Assembly: GCA_022511465.1 (NCBI GenBank)
Contig: JAFLRM010000030.1
Location: forward strand, 1 to 42,343
DNA length: 42,343 nucleotides
Reading direction: 5' to 3'
Source: Acetatifactor sp.
Lineage (GTDB): Bacteria; Bacillota; Clostridia; Lachnospirales; Lachnospiraceae
Below the pieces are notes generated by a model. The model was not told where the DNA came from. It was given only the letters and a program-made list of their open reading frames with translations, and ran no database searches. The translations under genes were made by a program, and so were the position numbers. Within the stretch, counting starts at the first letter, position 1; the number at the start of each line of letters is the position of its first letter. Of the stretch, positions 34,855 through 42,343 are shown one piece after another.

Positions 34855-36651
34855 TCACTTGAAATAATACCGTACATACCTTCCATCCTCGACCTCACTA
34901 TAATGGAAATCATTTTCAATATATTGCATGATCCAGCTGTCCTCGCTTTCCATCAGCTGTCCATACCAGCAATCAACCACAATTACATCCGGCTGCTTCT
35001 CAGGATACAGACTCCAATAGGTGAGCAGTCTCTCGTCATAGCTTGTGGGATCCACAATGGAAAAGTGACAAATATTGCAATCTCTGAACATATACGGCGA
35101 AGTTCCAGCTGTTCCCACCATATTAGTGACGATCAGACAGTTGGCTCCCTCCTCTATGTACTCTTCAAACTCCTCATAGGTGCAGTTTGTGATGTAAGCC
35201 TGCATATAATTCGTGAAAATACCGGTCGCCGGCCCCTCTTTCAAAATCCCTCTAACACCCAGAATGGAATTCGTCTCTGTATTTCCTGCCCGCAGAGTAA
35301 AACCTTTACCGAAGATGGACACAACCACAAGGCTCACAAGCAAGATCCAGATCCATTTTCGACTCCGCTCCCTGAGCTCACTTTCCAACGCATAGATTAA
35401 AATCAGCACAGCAAACAAAGATCCAAGCATTCCATGGGGAATCGCATACCATACACCCAGATCGCTCATATATATGACTGCCGCTATGGTGATTACGGCC
35501 CCGATCAAACCAGCAAGAAGCGTCTTTTTCCTTTCGTCCGCCACACGCCATACCAGCGCTGCCGCAAGCAAAAGTACCAGCAGATGGATCATCGGGTCTT
35601 CATAGCCCTTTTTTACAACGACCCAATAGAACACCTGAACTGCCTCAGCCGCAAGTACCAACAGCACTGCCAGTGTCGAACGCTTTAAACCCTTTTCTAT
35701 CCCTTTGTGTCTCTCTGTTAGATAAAGCAGCGCCCACACCAGAAGCGCCATCAATATGATCACTGCCAGAAAAAGGATCAGAGAGCGGGCATCTCTCGTC
35801 ATCGCCGCTATCCTAAACTCCGCCGTGAGAGAAACATCATGTGTCAGATCAAAGTCCAACACATATCCCACATTGCGCAAAAATGCTTCCGGCGATACAG
35901 ACATAAGCACATATCCCAGCCAGATCACTGCACTTGTCCCGCATACACCGGCAAAAAGAAAACAGTCCGCCAATGCATGCTTTGTACCACCGACTGTTCC
36001 ACTCTTTGCTTTTCCCCTTCCGGACTGCAGAAAGATACAGATCAAAAAGACAGGAAACAGAATCAGACACGCCGGATATGACAGCACCTCAAACGCCATA
36101 CCTACTCCCGCCAATACCAACCAGATCCGGTGTTTCCATCCGCCTCTCACCGTGTCACTGTCCTTCCCATAATACTGTATTAGAGACAGCACGATCACCG
36201 TAAAAAACCACACCTGGAGATTGGCGAACTCCGGAATCTGAATAAGCTTTGGCGAAATGTTGAAGTAACAAAGTCCCAGCACGAATGCGTATTCTCTGCG
36301 GATATATTTACAACAGACCCGATAGAGCCATATCGTCAACGCAATCTGTATCACTGTCGTACAGACACGCAGAAAAAGCACTACACCTGTAGTGCCTCCC
36401 GTAACGGCTTGAAATAACCTCATAAGCCAGACACAGACAAAAGCCGAGGTCTGATGAGGTTCCCACATGGTGCCAAACAGATCGTCACCCATCAGATGCC
36501 GGTATGCCATCACCACTTGGTATTCCTCATCCAACGTATAATCCACAAAAATTACCTTGAGGGCCGCCAACACACTGCCCACAAGCAAAAGCATCTTCAA
36601 CAGTCTGAATTTACTTAATCTAATACTACTCTCCGGTCTTTCCTTGCCCAT
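34855..36651 (-). CDS. Polytopic membrane protein, GT-C glycosyltransferase-like
   Basis: This protein of about 598 residues has many hydrophobic helices. The first loop contains DYTLDEEYQVVMAYRHLMGDDLFGTMWEPHQTSAF; acidic residues here resemble the catalytic loop of PMT/ArnT-type transferases. The C-terminal 110 residues form a soluble domain (YMQAYITNCTYEEFEEYIEEGANCLIV ... PDVIVVDCWYGQLMESEDSW). Together with the gene at 32783 it suggests a surface glycan function; the substrate is unknown. The ATG at 36651 has GAGGAG about 10 bp upstream; an ATG at 36669 is alternative but has no such site. Confidence 0.7.
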   Translation of the reverse strand: MGKERPESSIRLSKFRLLKMLLLVGSVLAALKVIFVDYTLDEEYQVVMAYRHLMGDDLFGTMWEPHQTSAFVCVWLMRLFQAVTGGTTGVVLFLRVCTTVIQIALTIWLYRVCCKYIRREYAFVLGLCYFNISPKLIQIPEFANLQVWFFTVIVLSLIQYYGKDSDTVRGGWKHRIWLVLAGVGMAFEVLSYPACLILFPVFLICIFLQSGRGKAKSGTVGGTKHALADCFLFAGVCGTSAVIWLGYVLMSVSPEAFLRNVGYVLDFDLTHDVSLTAEFRIAAMTRDARSLILFLAVIILMALLVWALLYLTERHKGIEKGLKRSTLAVLLVLAAEAVQVFYWVVVKKGYEDPMIHLLVLLLAAALVWRVADERKKTLLAGLIGAVITIAAVIYMSDLGVWYAIPHGMLGSLFAVLILIYALESELRERSRKWIWILLVSLVVVSIFGKGFTLRAGNTETNSILGVRGILKEGPATGIFTNYMQAYITNCTYEEFEEYIEEGANCLIVTNMVGTAGTSPYMFRDCNICHFSIVDPTSYDERLLTYWSLYPEKQPDVIVVDCWYGQLMESEDSWIMQYIENDFHYSEVEDGRYVRYYFK

Positions 36652-36695
36652 CCGGCGTGTTCTCCTCATCCCACGGATCTAAAAAATACAATATT

Positions 36696-37991
36696 TTATA
36701 CCATCTTATTGTCGTACATGGACAACAGCTTGTCCAGATAGACCGACTTAAACTGTTTGCTTGCCAGCGCCTGTTTCAGCGGCGGAAGACGCAATATGGT
36801 TCCGAACACCGCTGCCATGGCTCGATGATTTGCAAATGCCTGATTGTCAAAAATAAGGTTCTGGAGCGTTCCTTTCTCAATGGCCTGCACTACAAAACGG
36901 TGTGTGCTGTTGACCGGCGTGATGATCTGCACCGGACGGCGTTCCAGTTCAATAGCCTTGGTGGGGCAGTTCCGCGCGCATACACCGCAGCCAAGACAGA
37001 TCTCACTGTCTATCACCGGATGCTTTTTACTATTATCCTCTGTCTGTCCTTCTTCCATGGCGATCGCCAGAATAGGACAGACCTTGGCGCATTTTCCGCA
37101 ACCCACACATTTATCAGAATGCACCTTCGGCATATAGTTGGTAGTAGCTACCGGCTGCATGGGGCTGAATTTTCTCGCCGCCTGCAGAGCTTCACAGCAA
37201 CAGCCGCAGCAGTTGCAGATAAACGCCGGATGCTCTCTGACATTTTCTCCAATCTGAACCAGATTGCTGGCATAGGATCGCTCAAGCACATCCATAGCCT
37301 CTTCCTTGGAGATGAGCCTTGTATACTCCCCATTCTCCGCCAGAGAACGGGCCACATTGTTAAAGGTCAGGCAGACATCCCAAGGGGCATCTATCTCACA
37401 GGGATGCCCTGCATGATACATCCGATGCCTGCAATAACAGGTCCCCACACCAATATATTTGGCATCTTCAATGATATGAGTGGCCCGCTCATAGTCGAGA
37501 ATGTGGTTGGTCTTGTCATTCGTCAACACCGGCTCCTGCACAAAAACACGCCCCTGAGGTGTCTCCACAGAAAAGAACAGCTCCTTGACAAAGTCCTCCT
37601 CCACATTCATATACTGATAATAAAGCTCGCTCAAATATTTCTGATCAATATCTCCGCGCGTGCGCATCAGGGCAAATTCAAGAAACCCTGCCATGGGAGG
37701 CGGCATCACAAACCGCCTCTGGCCTTTGTAATAGGAATCTACCATCAATGCTTTCTCGCAGAGACGGTCCAAGAGCTTCTCCGCCTTTGCTTCTGTGGTC
37801 CCCCAGATTTTGGCGGCCCTCTTTAAAGTGAACGGACGAACCGGCAGCATCGCCACCCACTTTGCCTCTTTTTCCGTATATAGTACCTGCAAGATCTTGT
37901 ACCATGTCTCCGATGACGGTGCTCCCTGGACAAACCAGTTAATGCGATCCTCCAGATTCTTATATGCATCTCTCGCTGTCAAGTGTCCCAT
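36696..37991 (-). CDS. 4Fe-4S ferredoxin-type iron-sulfur protein
   Basis: This 431-residue protein starts with a winged-helix-like segment (LPVRPFTLKRAAKIWGTTEAKAEKLLDRLCEKALM) and has further Cys clusters in its middle: GTCYCRHRMYHAGHPCE and ICNCCGCCCEAL. Two classical 4Fe-4S motifs follow, CVGCGKCAKVCP and CLGCGVCARNCP. The architecture recurs in anaerobes as a putative reductase or electron-transfer subunit, but the partner is unknown. It is preceded by the ion-channel gene with an 18-bp gap, so the two are likely cotranscribed. Confidence 0.85.
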   Translation of the reverse strand: MGHLTARDAYKNLEDRINWFVQGAPSSETWYKILQVLYTEKEAKWVAMLPVRPFTLKRAAKIWGTTEAKAEKLLDRLCEKALMVDSYYKGQRRFVMPPPMAGFLEFALMRTRGDIDQKYLSELYYQYMNVEEDFVKELFFSVETPQGRVFVQEPVLTNDKTNHILDYERATHIIEDAKYIGVGTCYCRHRMYHAGHPCEIDAPWDVCLTFNNVARSLAENGEYTRLISKEEAMDVLERSYASNLVQIGENVREHPAFICNCCGCCCEALQAARKFSPMQPVATTNYMPKVHSDKCVGCGKCAKVCPILAIAMEEGQTEDNSKKHPVIDSEICLGCGVCARNCPTKAIELERRPVQIITPVNSTHRFVVQAIEKGTLQNLIFDNQAFANHRAMAAVFGTILRLPPLKQALASKQFKSVYLDKLLSMYDNKMV

Positions 37992-38009
37992 AATGTCACC
38001 CCTTTCGGT

Positions 38010-38978
38010 TTATTGTTGCTGCTGCGCCTGATATATCAGGATATCTCCAACTGCAATCTCAGTGAGGTCCCCGGGCACGATCACTGCACCGTTGCGAATA
38101 AATACCACAATATCAATCTGATACTCCTCCTCCGCTGCCTTTACACATTGTCCGGCAAAAGGACTTTCTTCGTCTACGGTAACGCTCACAGTCCCCCTGA
38201 CACTTCCTCTGGGCTCGTTTTGATTCTGCACCTGCGTATACCGTTCCACGAAACCGGCGGAAATAATACCGGTTGGAATGGCTACCACTCCCACCCCAAG
38301 AAAGGATATGATGATCGCCATCGCCTGTCCTAATGCAGTAACCGGATAAATATCTCCGTACCCGACAGTGAGTATGGTAGACATGCTCCACCAGATCCCC
38401 GAAAAAGCATTTTTAAACACTTCCGGCTGGACTTCGTGCTCCGCGCTATACATGCATAGCGAAGACATCAGCATCAGCATCAAAATAATGAAAATGGAGG
38501 ATATGAGCTGATTCTTTTTTTCCTTCAAAACAGAAGTGATCACATTAAAGGAATCATAATAGGCGTTGATCCGGAACAAATGCAATATCCTGACAACCCG
38601 CAACATTCGGAGTGCCACAAACCCCGACAAAAAGAAAAAGGGCAGGATCGTACACAGATCAACAATGCCGTCAAAGGAAACAAGAAACCGCAGCGCGGCT
38701 TTTCCCTTGCTCTTGTCAGGATAAAGATACTCTGCCGTCCAGATTCTCAGCAAATACTCTATTCCAAATATGATGATCGTGATCAGCTCTATCGCACGTA
38801 AAATGTCAAAGTACTCTGCTGCTTCCTCAAAGGTCTCCAGAAACAAGACCGCTATATTTATGACGATAGCGATCACAATGAACACATCGAAGGCACGGCT
38901 GACAAAGTCATCCTTTTTGCCAATCTGAATGATGTCGAAGATGCGTTTTTTCTTTTTTTCGGTGATAAATGGCCTCAT
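38010..38978 (-). CDS. Voltage-gated potassium channel subunit
   Basis: This 322-residue channel has S1-S6 helices. S4 carries regularly spaced Arg (ALRMLRVVRILHLFR), the pore loop has the selectivity filter TVGYGD at about 204-209 and S6 follows. The soluble C-terminal region (ESPFAGQCVKAAEEEYQIDIVVFIRNGAVIVPGDLTEIAVGDILI) is like a TrkA-C/RCK-type ligand domain. The ATG at 38978 with GGGAGAAACC upstream was chosen; a TTG at 39035 would add 19 residues. A TATAAT box at about 39052-39057 on the minus strand lies upstream. Confidence 0.9.
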   Translation of the reverse strand: MRPFITEKKKKRIFDIIQIGKKDDFVSRAFDVFIVIAIVINIAVLFLETFEEAAEYFDILRAIELITIIIFGIEYLLRIWTAEYLYPDKSKGKAALRFLVSFDGIVDLCTILPFFFLSGFVALRMLRVVRILHLFRINAYYDSFNVITSVLKEKKNQLISSIFIILMLMLMSSLCMYSAEHEVQPEVFKNAFSGIWWSMSTILTVGYGDIYPVTALGQAMAIIISFLGVGVVAIPTGIISAGFVERYTQVQNQNEPRGSVRGTVSVTVDEESPFAGQCVKAAEEEYQIDIVVFIRNGAVIVPGDLTEIAVGDILIYQAQQQQ

Positions 38979-39143
38979 GGTTTCTCCCGATCGCTCTCTT
39001 ATCAGGTCTGCTCTTTCCAGATCCAAACTTCTCAATAATATATCACTCCAATTATACCACTCCCATACCTCTTATACCAGCATATTTTAGGGACTTTTAT
39101 CCCGCTGTCTTGTCTTCTATTATTTTTCAAGTATTTGGAAATA

Positions 39144-39172
39144 TTGCACGGCCCTCCTCCCTATGATATAAT
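39144..39172 (+). promoter_or_regulatory. Promoter of the chemotaxis receptor gene
   Basis: TTGCAC (39144-39149) and TATAAT (39167-39172) are 17 bp apart on the plus strand. The resulting leader is about 100 bases and contains the inverted repeat at 39189-39214. Confidence 0.75.
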
Positions 39173-39188
39173 AACCTTATTCGTAAAC

Positions 39189-39214
39189 ATTTGATGGCCG
39201 AATGGCCATCAAAT
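39189..39214 (+). repeat. Perfect inverted repeat in the receptor mRNA leader
   Basis: ATTTGATGGCC-GAAT-GGCCATCAAAT has 11-bp perfect arms and is flanked on both sides by CGTAAA. No T-run follows, so it is more likely an operator or leader hairpin than a terminator. It does not match the c-di-GMP riboswitches known upstream of some chemotaxis genes. Confidence 0.55.
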
Positions 39215-39281
39215 CGTAAATGTGAAGCATTTATAATATAATGATCGGTACATCAATCATTCAAAGGAGGAGGAAGAAGCA

Positions 39282-41351
39282 ATGACACGAACGTCGCTTT
39301 TTAAACAATTAGTGTTTCCCATGATTCTGATCGTCTGCCTTCTGACAACCATTATCATTGTCGGCGTAGGACTTACCTTTACCGGCTCCTATCAAAGGCA
39401 GATTCAGTCCCAGAACATGGATACCGCAACTTCTATAGCCAGACATGTACAGGCCTTTACGGATACTGCTTATAAAATATCAGAAGAGCTGGCAGCCAAC
39501 GAGCTGATCCTCACCATGAAGACCGACATACAAACCCCAATCCTTCAATCTACCCTTGCGCGCAATGATTATATTGAGTTACTTTATATTCAGGGGATGG
39601 ATGGCATGCAGACCGGTCGTTCCACCGGCGAGCTGGCTAACCGGAAGAACCGTTGGTGGTTTACACAGATGGAGGAAAACGGCGAGCCCTTTATTTCCAA
39701 GTCCTATTATTCTGTCAATACAAACATGCCCTGTGCCTCCATTTTTCTTCCTCTGATCAGGGACGGGGAAATGATTGGTGTTTTTGCGACCGATATTAAG
39801 TTGACGTCTCTGCAGGACCTGGTTCTTGCCTATTCTCAGCCGGAGAATGGACGTTATTCTTTCATTATAGACGGCGACGGTGTGGTGGTGGCTCATCCGG
39901 ACAATACTTACCTGGAAGAATTATATAACTACAAGCTGATGACTCACACCGTATCCGCAAAAGATGGAGCCGGTCAAACCCTTTATGATGCCGAAGGCAA
40001 CATCGTCACGGAAGAACAGCCTTTTACCGTCTCGGATTCTTTTAAGGCTGCCATTGATGACGTTATGAACCATAATTCCGATTCTGCTATCATCACTGAC
40101 AATGGCCAGAAGTTATATATCAGTTACACGCCGGTTGAACTGTCCGGTCATTCAGACTCCTGGTCCGTGATCACGGTGCAGACGGCTTCCTCTGCCATGG
40201 CTCTCCGTAACAGGATCCTGCTTATGTCGTTGCTGGCCGGGATCGTCTCCCTGCTGATCACTGTTATTCTCATCACGTTCATCGCCAGAAATATCACTCA
40301 TCCGATCAAGGACATGGCTGTTCTTATGACCCAGGTATGTGATGGAGATTTCACCATTATGGCCGACGAAAGCAACCGAACGGAACTGGGTACCTTGGCC
40401 AAAAACTTTAATCTCCTGATCCAGAAATTTTCCTCTATTCTGGGAGATTCCACTAATGTGACTAATGATATTGTGGGCAGCCATATGGTACTTCAGAATA
40501 TCATGGAAAGCAGCAACAGTATATCCGAGCAGATGAATATGATTTACTTCGGTGCTGATGAACAGTCCAAGGATGCCAAACAGGTATTTGAATTTGCCGT
40601 AAACATGCAGACACAATTTGAGGATGTGGGGGCTTATACGGATTCCCTGAATTCCTCTGCAGAGCACTCCATTCAGATGGGTAATCAGGGGCAGGATCAG
40701 ATCCGCCAGCTCCGCAACCAAAGTGTCACCTCACTGGACAACATCAATCAGATGGTACAAAAAATTCAGGCACTGGAGGCGAAATCCTTAAATATCCGGG
40801 AGATCGTCAGTACCATTTCCGATATTGCCGACCAAACGGCACTGCTGTCTTTGAATGCCTCCATCGAAGCAGCAAGAGCCGGAGAGCAGGGACGAGGCTT
40901 TGCCGTTGTGGCAAATGAAATTGGCAATCTGGCTTCCCACTCCGCTGATGCCACCCAAAACATTACAGAAATCATCGAGAGCATTGTATATGAGATCAAT
41001 CAGACTGTGACCGGCATCTATGGTATCCGTGACATTTTCAATCAACAGGACGAATATGTCTCTGACATGAAGCATGCCTTTGATAATATGAATCAATCGA
41101 CCAAGGATATGTCTGACGGCATTCAGCATATCAGCTCTGAAATGGATGAGATGTACCAGCTGAGCCGTACCCTTCTGGACGCTGCCCGAAATATCTCCGA
41201 CATTTCGGATACCACCTCCCAGCTTACGCAGGAAGCTTCTGCCTCCCTGCAAGGGCAAAGGGAACAGATTTCTTCCTTCTACGAAAAGATTCAGCTGTTG
41301 GCTGAATCCTCAAGTCAGTTGAATATGAAAATGTCGAAGTTTAAGAGATAA
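39282..41351 (+). CDS. Methyl-accepting chemotaxis protein
   Basis: This 689-residue receptor has a transmembrane helix at about 12-34 and an extracytoplasmic dCache-type sensor (about 40-295) with [32 protein letters not shown] and [24 protein letters not shown]. The pattern matches ligand-binding Cache domains that sense amino acids or carboxylates. A second helix (about 303-328) is followed by HAMP and a long coiled signalling domain with the conserved tip region [19 protein letters not shown]. No C-terminal methylesterase-tethering pentapeptide is seen. The start has AAAGGAGGAGG upstream. It is monocistronic and ends at a terminator. Confidence 0.95.
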   Translation: MTRTSLFKQLVFPMILIVCLLTTIIIVGVGLTFTGSYQRQIQSQNMDTATSIARHVQAFTDTAYKISEELAANELILTMKTDIQTPILQSTLARNDYIELLYIQGMDGMQTGRSTGELANRKNRWWFTQMEENGEPFISKSYYSVNTNMPCASIFLPLIRDGEMIGVFATDIKLTSLQDLVLAYSQPENGRYSFIIDGDGVVVAHPDNTYLEELYNYKLMTHTVSAKDGAGQTLYDAEGNIVTEEQPFTVSDSFKAAIDDVMNHNSDSAIITDNGQKLYISYTPVELSGHSDSWSVITVQTASSAMALRNRILLMSLLAGIVSLLITVILITFIARNITHPIKDMAVLMTQVCDGDFTIMADESNRTELGTLAKNFNLLIQKFSSILGDSTNVTNDIVGSHMVLQNIMESSNSISEQMNMIYFGADEQSKDAKQVFEFAVNMQTQFEDVGAYTDSLNSSAEHSIQMGNQGQDQIRQLRNQSVTSLDNINQMVQKIQALEAKSLNIREIVSTISDIADQTALLSLNASIEAARAGEQGRGFAVVANEIGNLASHSADATQNITEIIESIVYEINQTVTGIYGIRDIFNQQDEYVSDMKHAFDNMNQSTKDMSDGIQHISSEMDEMYQLSRTLLDAARNISDISDTTSQLTQEASASLQGQREQISSFYEKIQLLAESSSQLNMKMSKFKR

Positions 41352-41357
41352 CGATGA

Positions 41358-41402
41358 GGAGTGTGGCAAAGTAACTGAAATTCAGTTATTTTGTCACACT
41401 CC
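41358..41402. terminator. Bidirectional terminator between receptor and AIM24-like genes
   Basis: GGAGTGTG (41358-41365) pairs with CACACTCC (41395-41402). The inner parts also pair (CAAA/TTTG and TAACTGAA/TTCAGTTA), giving a long stem between two convergent genes. Confidence 0.8.
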
Positions 41403-41427
41403 CTGAAAACAATAATTCCTGCTCTTC

Positions 41428-42108
41428 TTACTTTCCTGTTGGCAAATACGGTCTCAGTGCTCCTGCTACATTACTGATGGGCATTGTCTGAAGCCACACA
41501 TGTCCCGGTCCGCTGATCACGGTATTAAAGAGTCCTTCTCCGCCAAATAATGCATTCTTTGCTCCTGACACGGTTTTAACATCGATTTCGCAGCTTGCAG
41601 ACATAGCTGCCAGATGCCCCGTATCTATGACCAACTGCTCTCCGGTTTGCAATTCATATTCCACTATATGTCCGTCAAATTCAGCAAACACAAGTCCCTG
41701 ACCGGTTGTCTTCTGCATAATAAAACCTTCTCCGCCAAACAGACCGGCACCTACTTTTTGCCTGATATGCGCAGACAATGTCACGCCGGCTTCACTCGCA
41801 AGATACGCACCTTTTTGGAATACGATCTCATTCCCCGGACTGATTTCAAAGGCTCTGATGGAACCCGGAAAACTGGACGCAAAAGCGATCATACCGGGAC
41901 CGCCTTCCGCAGTATAAACATTCTGAAACATTTTCTCTCCCGAAAGCACTCTTCCAATGGACTTTCCAACTCCCCCGTTGGTGGTTGTCTCCATCTTCAT
42001 GTTGGGGGACATCCATGACATGGACCCTCCCTCGCATATCATCTTCTCACCAGCCTCCAGTTGACAGATCACAACCGGAAGGGTTTCTCCTTGAATCTCG
42101 TATTTCAT
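41428..42108 (-). CDS. AIM24/TIGR00266 family protein
   Basis: This 226-residue protein has the beta-rich AIM24 fold: MKYEIQGETLPVVICQLEAGEKMICEGGSMSWMSPNMKMET, GPGMIAFASSFPGSIRAFEI, and repeated GAGLFGGEGFIMQK and NALFGGEGLFNTVISGPG segments. The family is widespread and its bacterial role is unclear; the mitochondrial member affects membrane organisation. The ATG at 42108 follows AAGGAGGAAA. It is transcribed from the promoter at 42150-42178. Confidence 0.9.
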   Translation of the reverse strand: MKYEIQGETLPVVICQLEAGEKMICEGGSMSWMSPNMKMETTTNGGVGKSIGRVLSGEKMFQNVYTAEGGPGMIAFASSFPGSIRAFEISPGNEIVFQKGAYLASEAGVTLSAHIRQKVGAGLFGGEGFIMQKTTGQGLVFAEFDGHIVEYELQTGEQLVIDTGHLAAMSASCEIDVKTVSGAKNALFGGEGLFNTVISGPGHVWLQTMPISNVAGALRPYLPTGK

Positions 42109-42149
42109 TCATTTTCCTCCTTTTCTCTGCCATCGCAGATCACTCCCTT

Positions 42150-42178
42150 ATTATATAAAGTTTATAGGCCATTAGCAA
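42150..42178 (-). promoter_or_regulatory. Promoter of the AIM24-like gene
   Basis: TTGCTA (42173-42178) and TATAAT (42150-42155) are 17 bp apart on the minus strand, about 40 bp before the ATG. Confidence 0.65.
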
Positions 42179-42261
42179 GAGGACAACTAGAATTTTGTAG
42201 TATATATGATAGGGGGTGCAGACAAAAGGTTGGACTGAATACAGCCAGAAAGGAAGGAACG

Positions 42262-42343
42262 ATGTATTCAGAAGAACAGTATCACAAGGCACTTGAAGTC
42301 TATGAAGAAACAGGATCGATAACAAAAACAATCACTATTTTGG
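42262..42343 (+). CDS. IS3-like transposase, N-terminal fragment cut by window end
   Basis: The frame begins MYSEEQYHKALEVYEETGSI and continues TKTITIL to the end of the window. This is the usual start of IS3-family OrfA proteins, with the first part of the DNA-binding HTH. GAAAGGAAGGAACG supplies a ribosome binding site. The element probably begins near 42209-42215 (TGCAGACAAAAGGTTGG), but its terminal repeat cannot be confirmed without the other end. It continues beyond the window. Confidence 0.75.
   Translation, partial: MYSEEQYHKALEVYEETGSITKTITIL

Noticed and set aside
39173..39281. c-di-GMP riboswitch before the chemotaxis gene
   Set aside because: The conserved GEMM core sequences are absent; there is only a simple inverted repeat.

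Overview
The window looks like a chromosomal segment of a Bacillota member, most likely a Lachnospiraceae-type gut clostridium. The supports are AGGAGG-type ribosome binding sites, sigma-A promoters with 17-bp spacers, a type II-A CRISPR system with csn2, and the protein style of the housekeeping genes. The species was not identified. Core genes (citrate synthase, truA, purC, ABC transporter) are moderately GC-rich. The cas genes and the region around 27.3-30.5 kb are visibly A/T-richer, as expected for acquired defence DNA.

Region by region. (1) 1-430: a probable insertion-sequence end, a diverged copy of the CRISPR repeat followed by a small RNA-like hairpin, and a small cysteine-rich protein gene. 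(2) 431-4616: a CRISPR array of 64 repeats and 63 spacers, read on the minus strand from a leader at 4617-4679. (3) 4680-10645: csn2, cas2, cas1 and cas9 as one overlapping minus-strand operon; a tracrRNA gene at about 10699-10790 runs the other way, and a WYL-domain regulator with a probable operator follows. (4) 11.9-24.0 kb: ordinary metabolism and RNA modification. It holds a ferritin-like protein, citrate synthase, TruA, a thioesterase, a polar amino-acid ABC transporter, PurC, a nicotinamidase-like hydrolase with an ABC-F ATPase, a GyrI-like protein and a tRNA-dihydrouridine synthase. (5) 23.6-32.7 kb: a defence island, all on the minus strand. A small HTH protein with a palindromic operator inside its promoter is followed by a wrecked AspBHI-like modification-dependent endonuclease, Vsr, a Sau3AI/MutH-type endonuclease (predicted GATC), its cytosine methyltransferase and a Nudix hydrolase. 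Upstream lie an OLD-type ATPase/TOPRIM nuclease, an unknown helical protein and a 722-residue protein ending in DUF2971. (6) 32.8-42.3 kb: two polytopic membrane proteins flanking a 640-bp region without a clear gene, a ferredoxin-type Fe-S protein, a voltage-gated potassium channel, a chemotaxis receptor, an AIM24-family protein, and the start of an IS3-like transposase cut by the window end.

How it works together. Cas9, the tracrRNA and minus-strand crRNAs form the interference complex; Cas1, Cas2 and Csn2 add spacers at the 4617 end. The array records two epochs: every repeat on the old side ends with one base and every repeat on the young side with another, so a single mutation in the leader-proximal repeat was copied into all later ones. 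One spacer of the young epoch re-samples, in the same register, a site already sampled in the old epoch, with 4 of 30 bases changed. The restriction-modification cluster should make and protect GAT-m5C sites, with Vsr repairing the T:G mismatches left by deamination.

The least explained elements are the diverged repeat with hairpin at 138-192, the helical-DUF2971 protein, and the promoter-to-hairpin unit at 34.3-34.75 kb. All family assignments are from recognition of motifs in the translated sequence; no database search was run.
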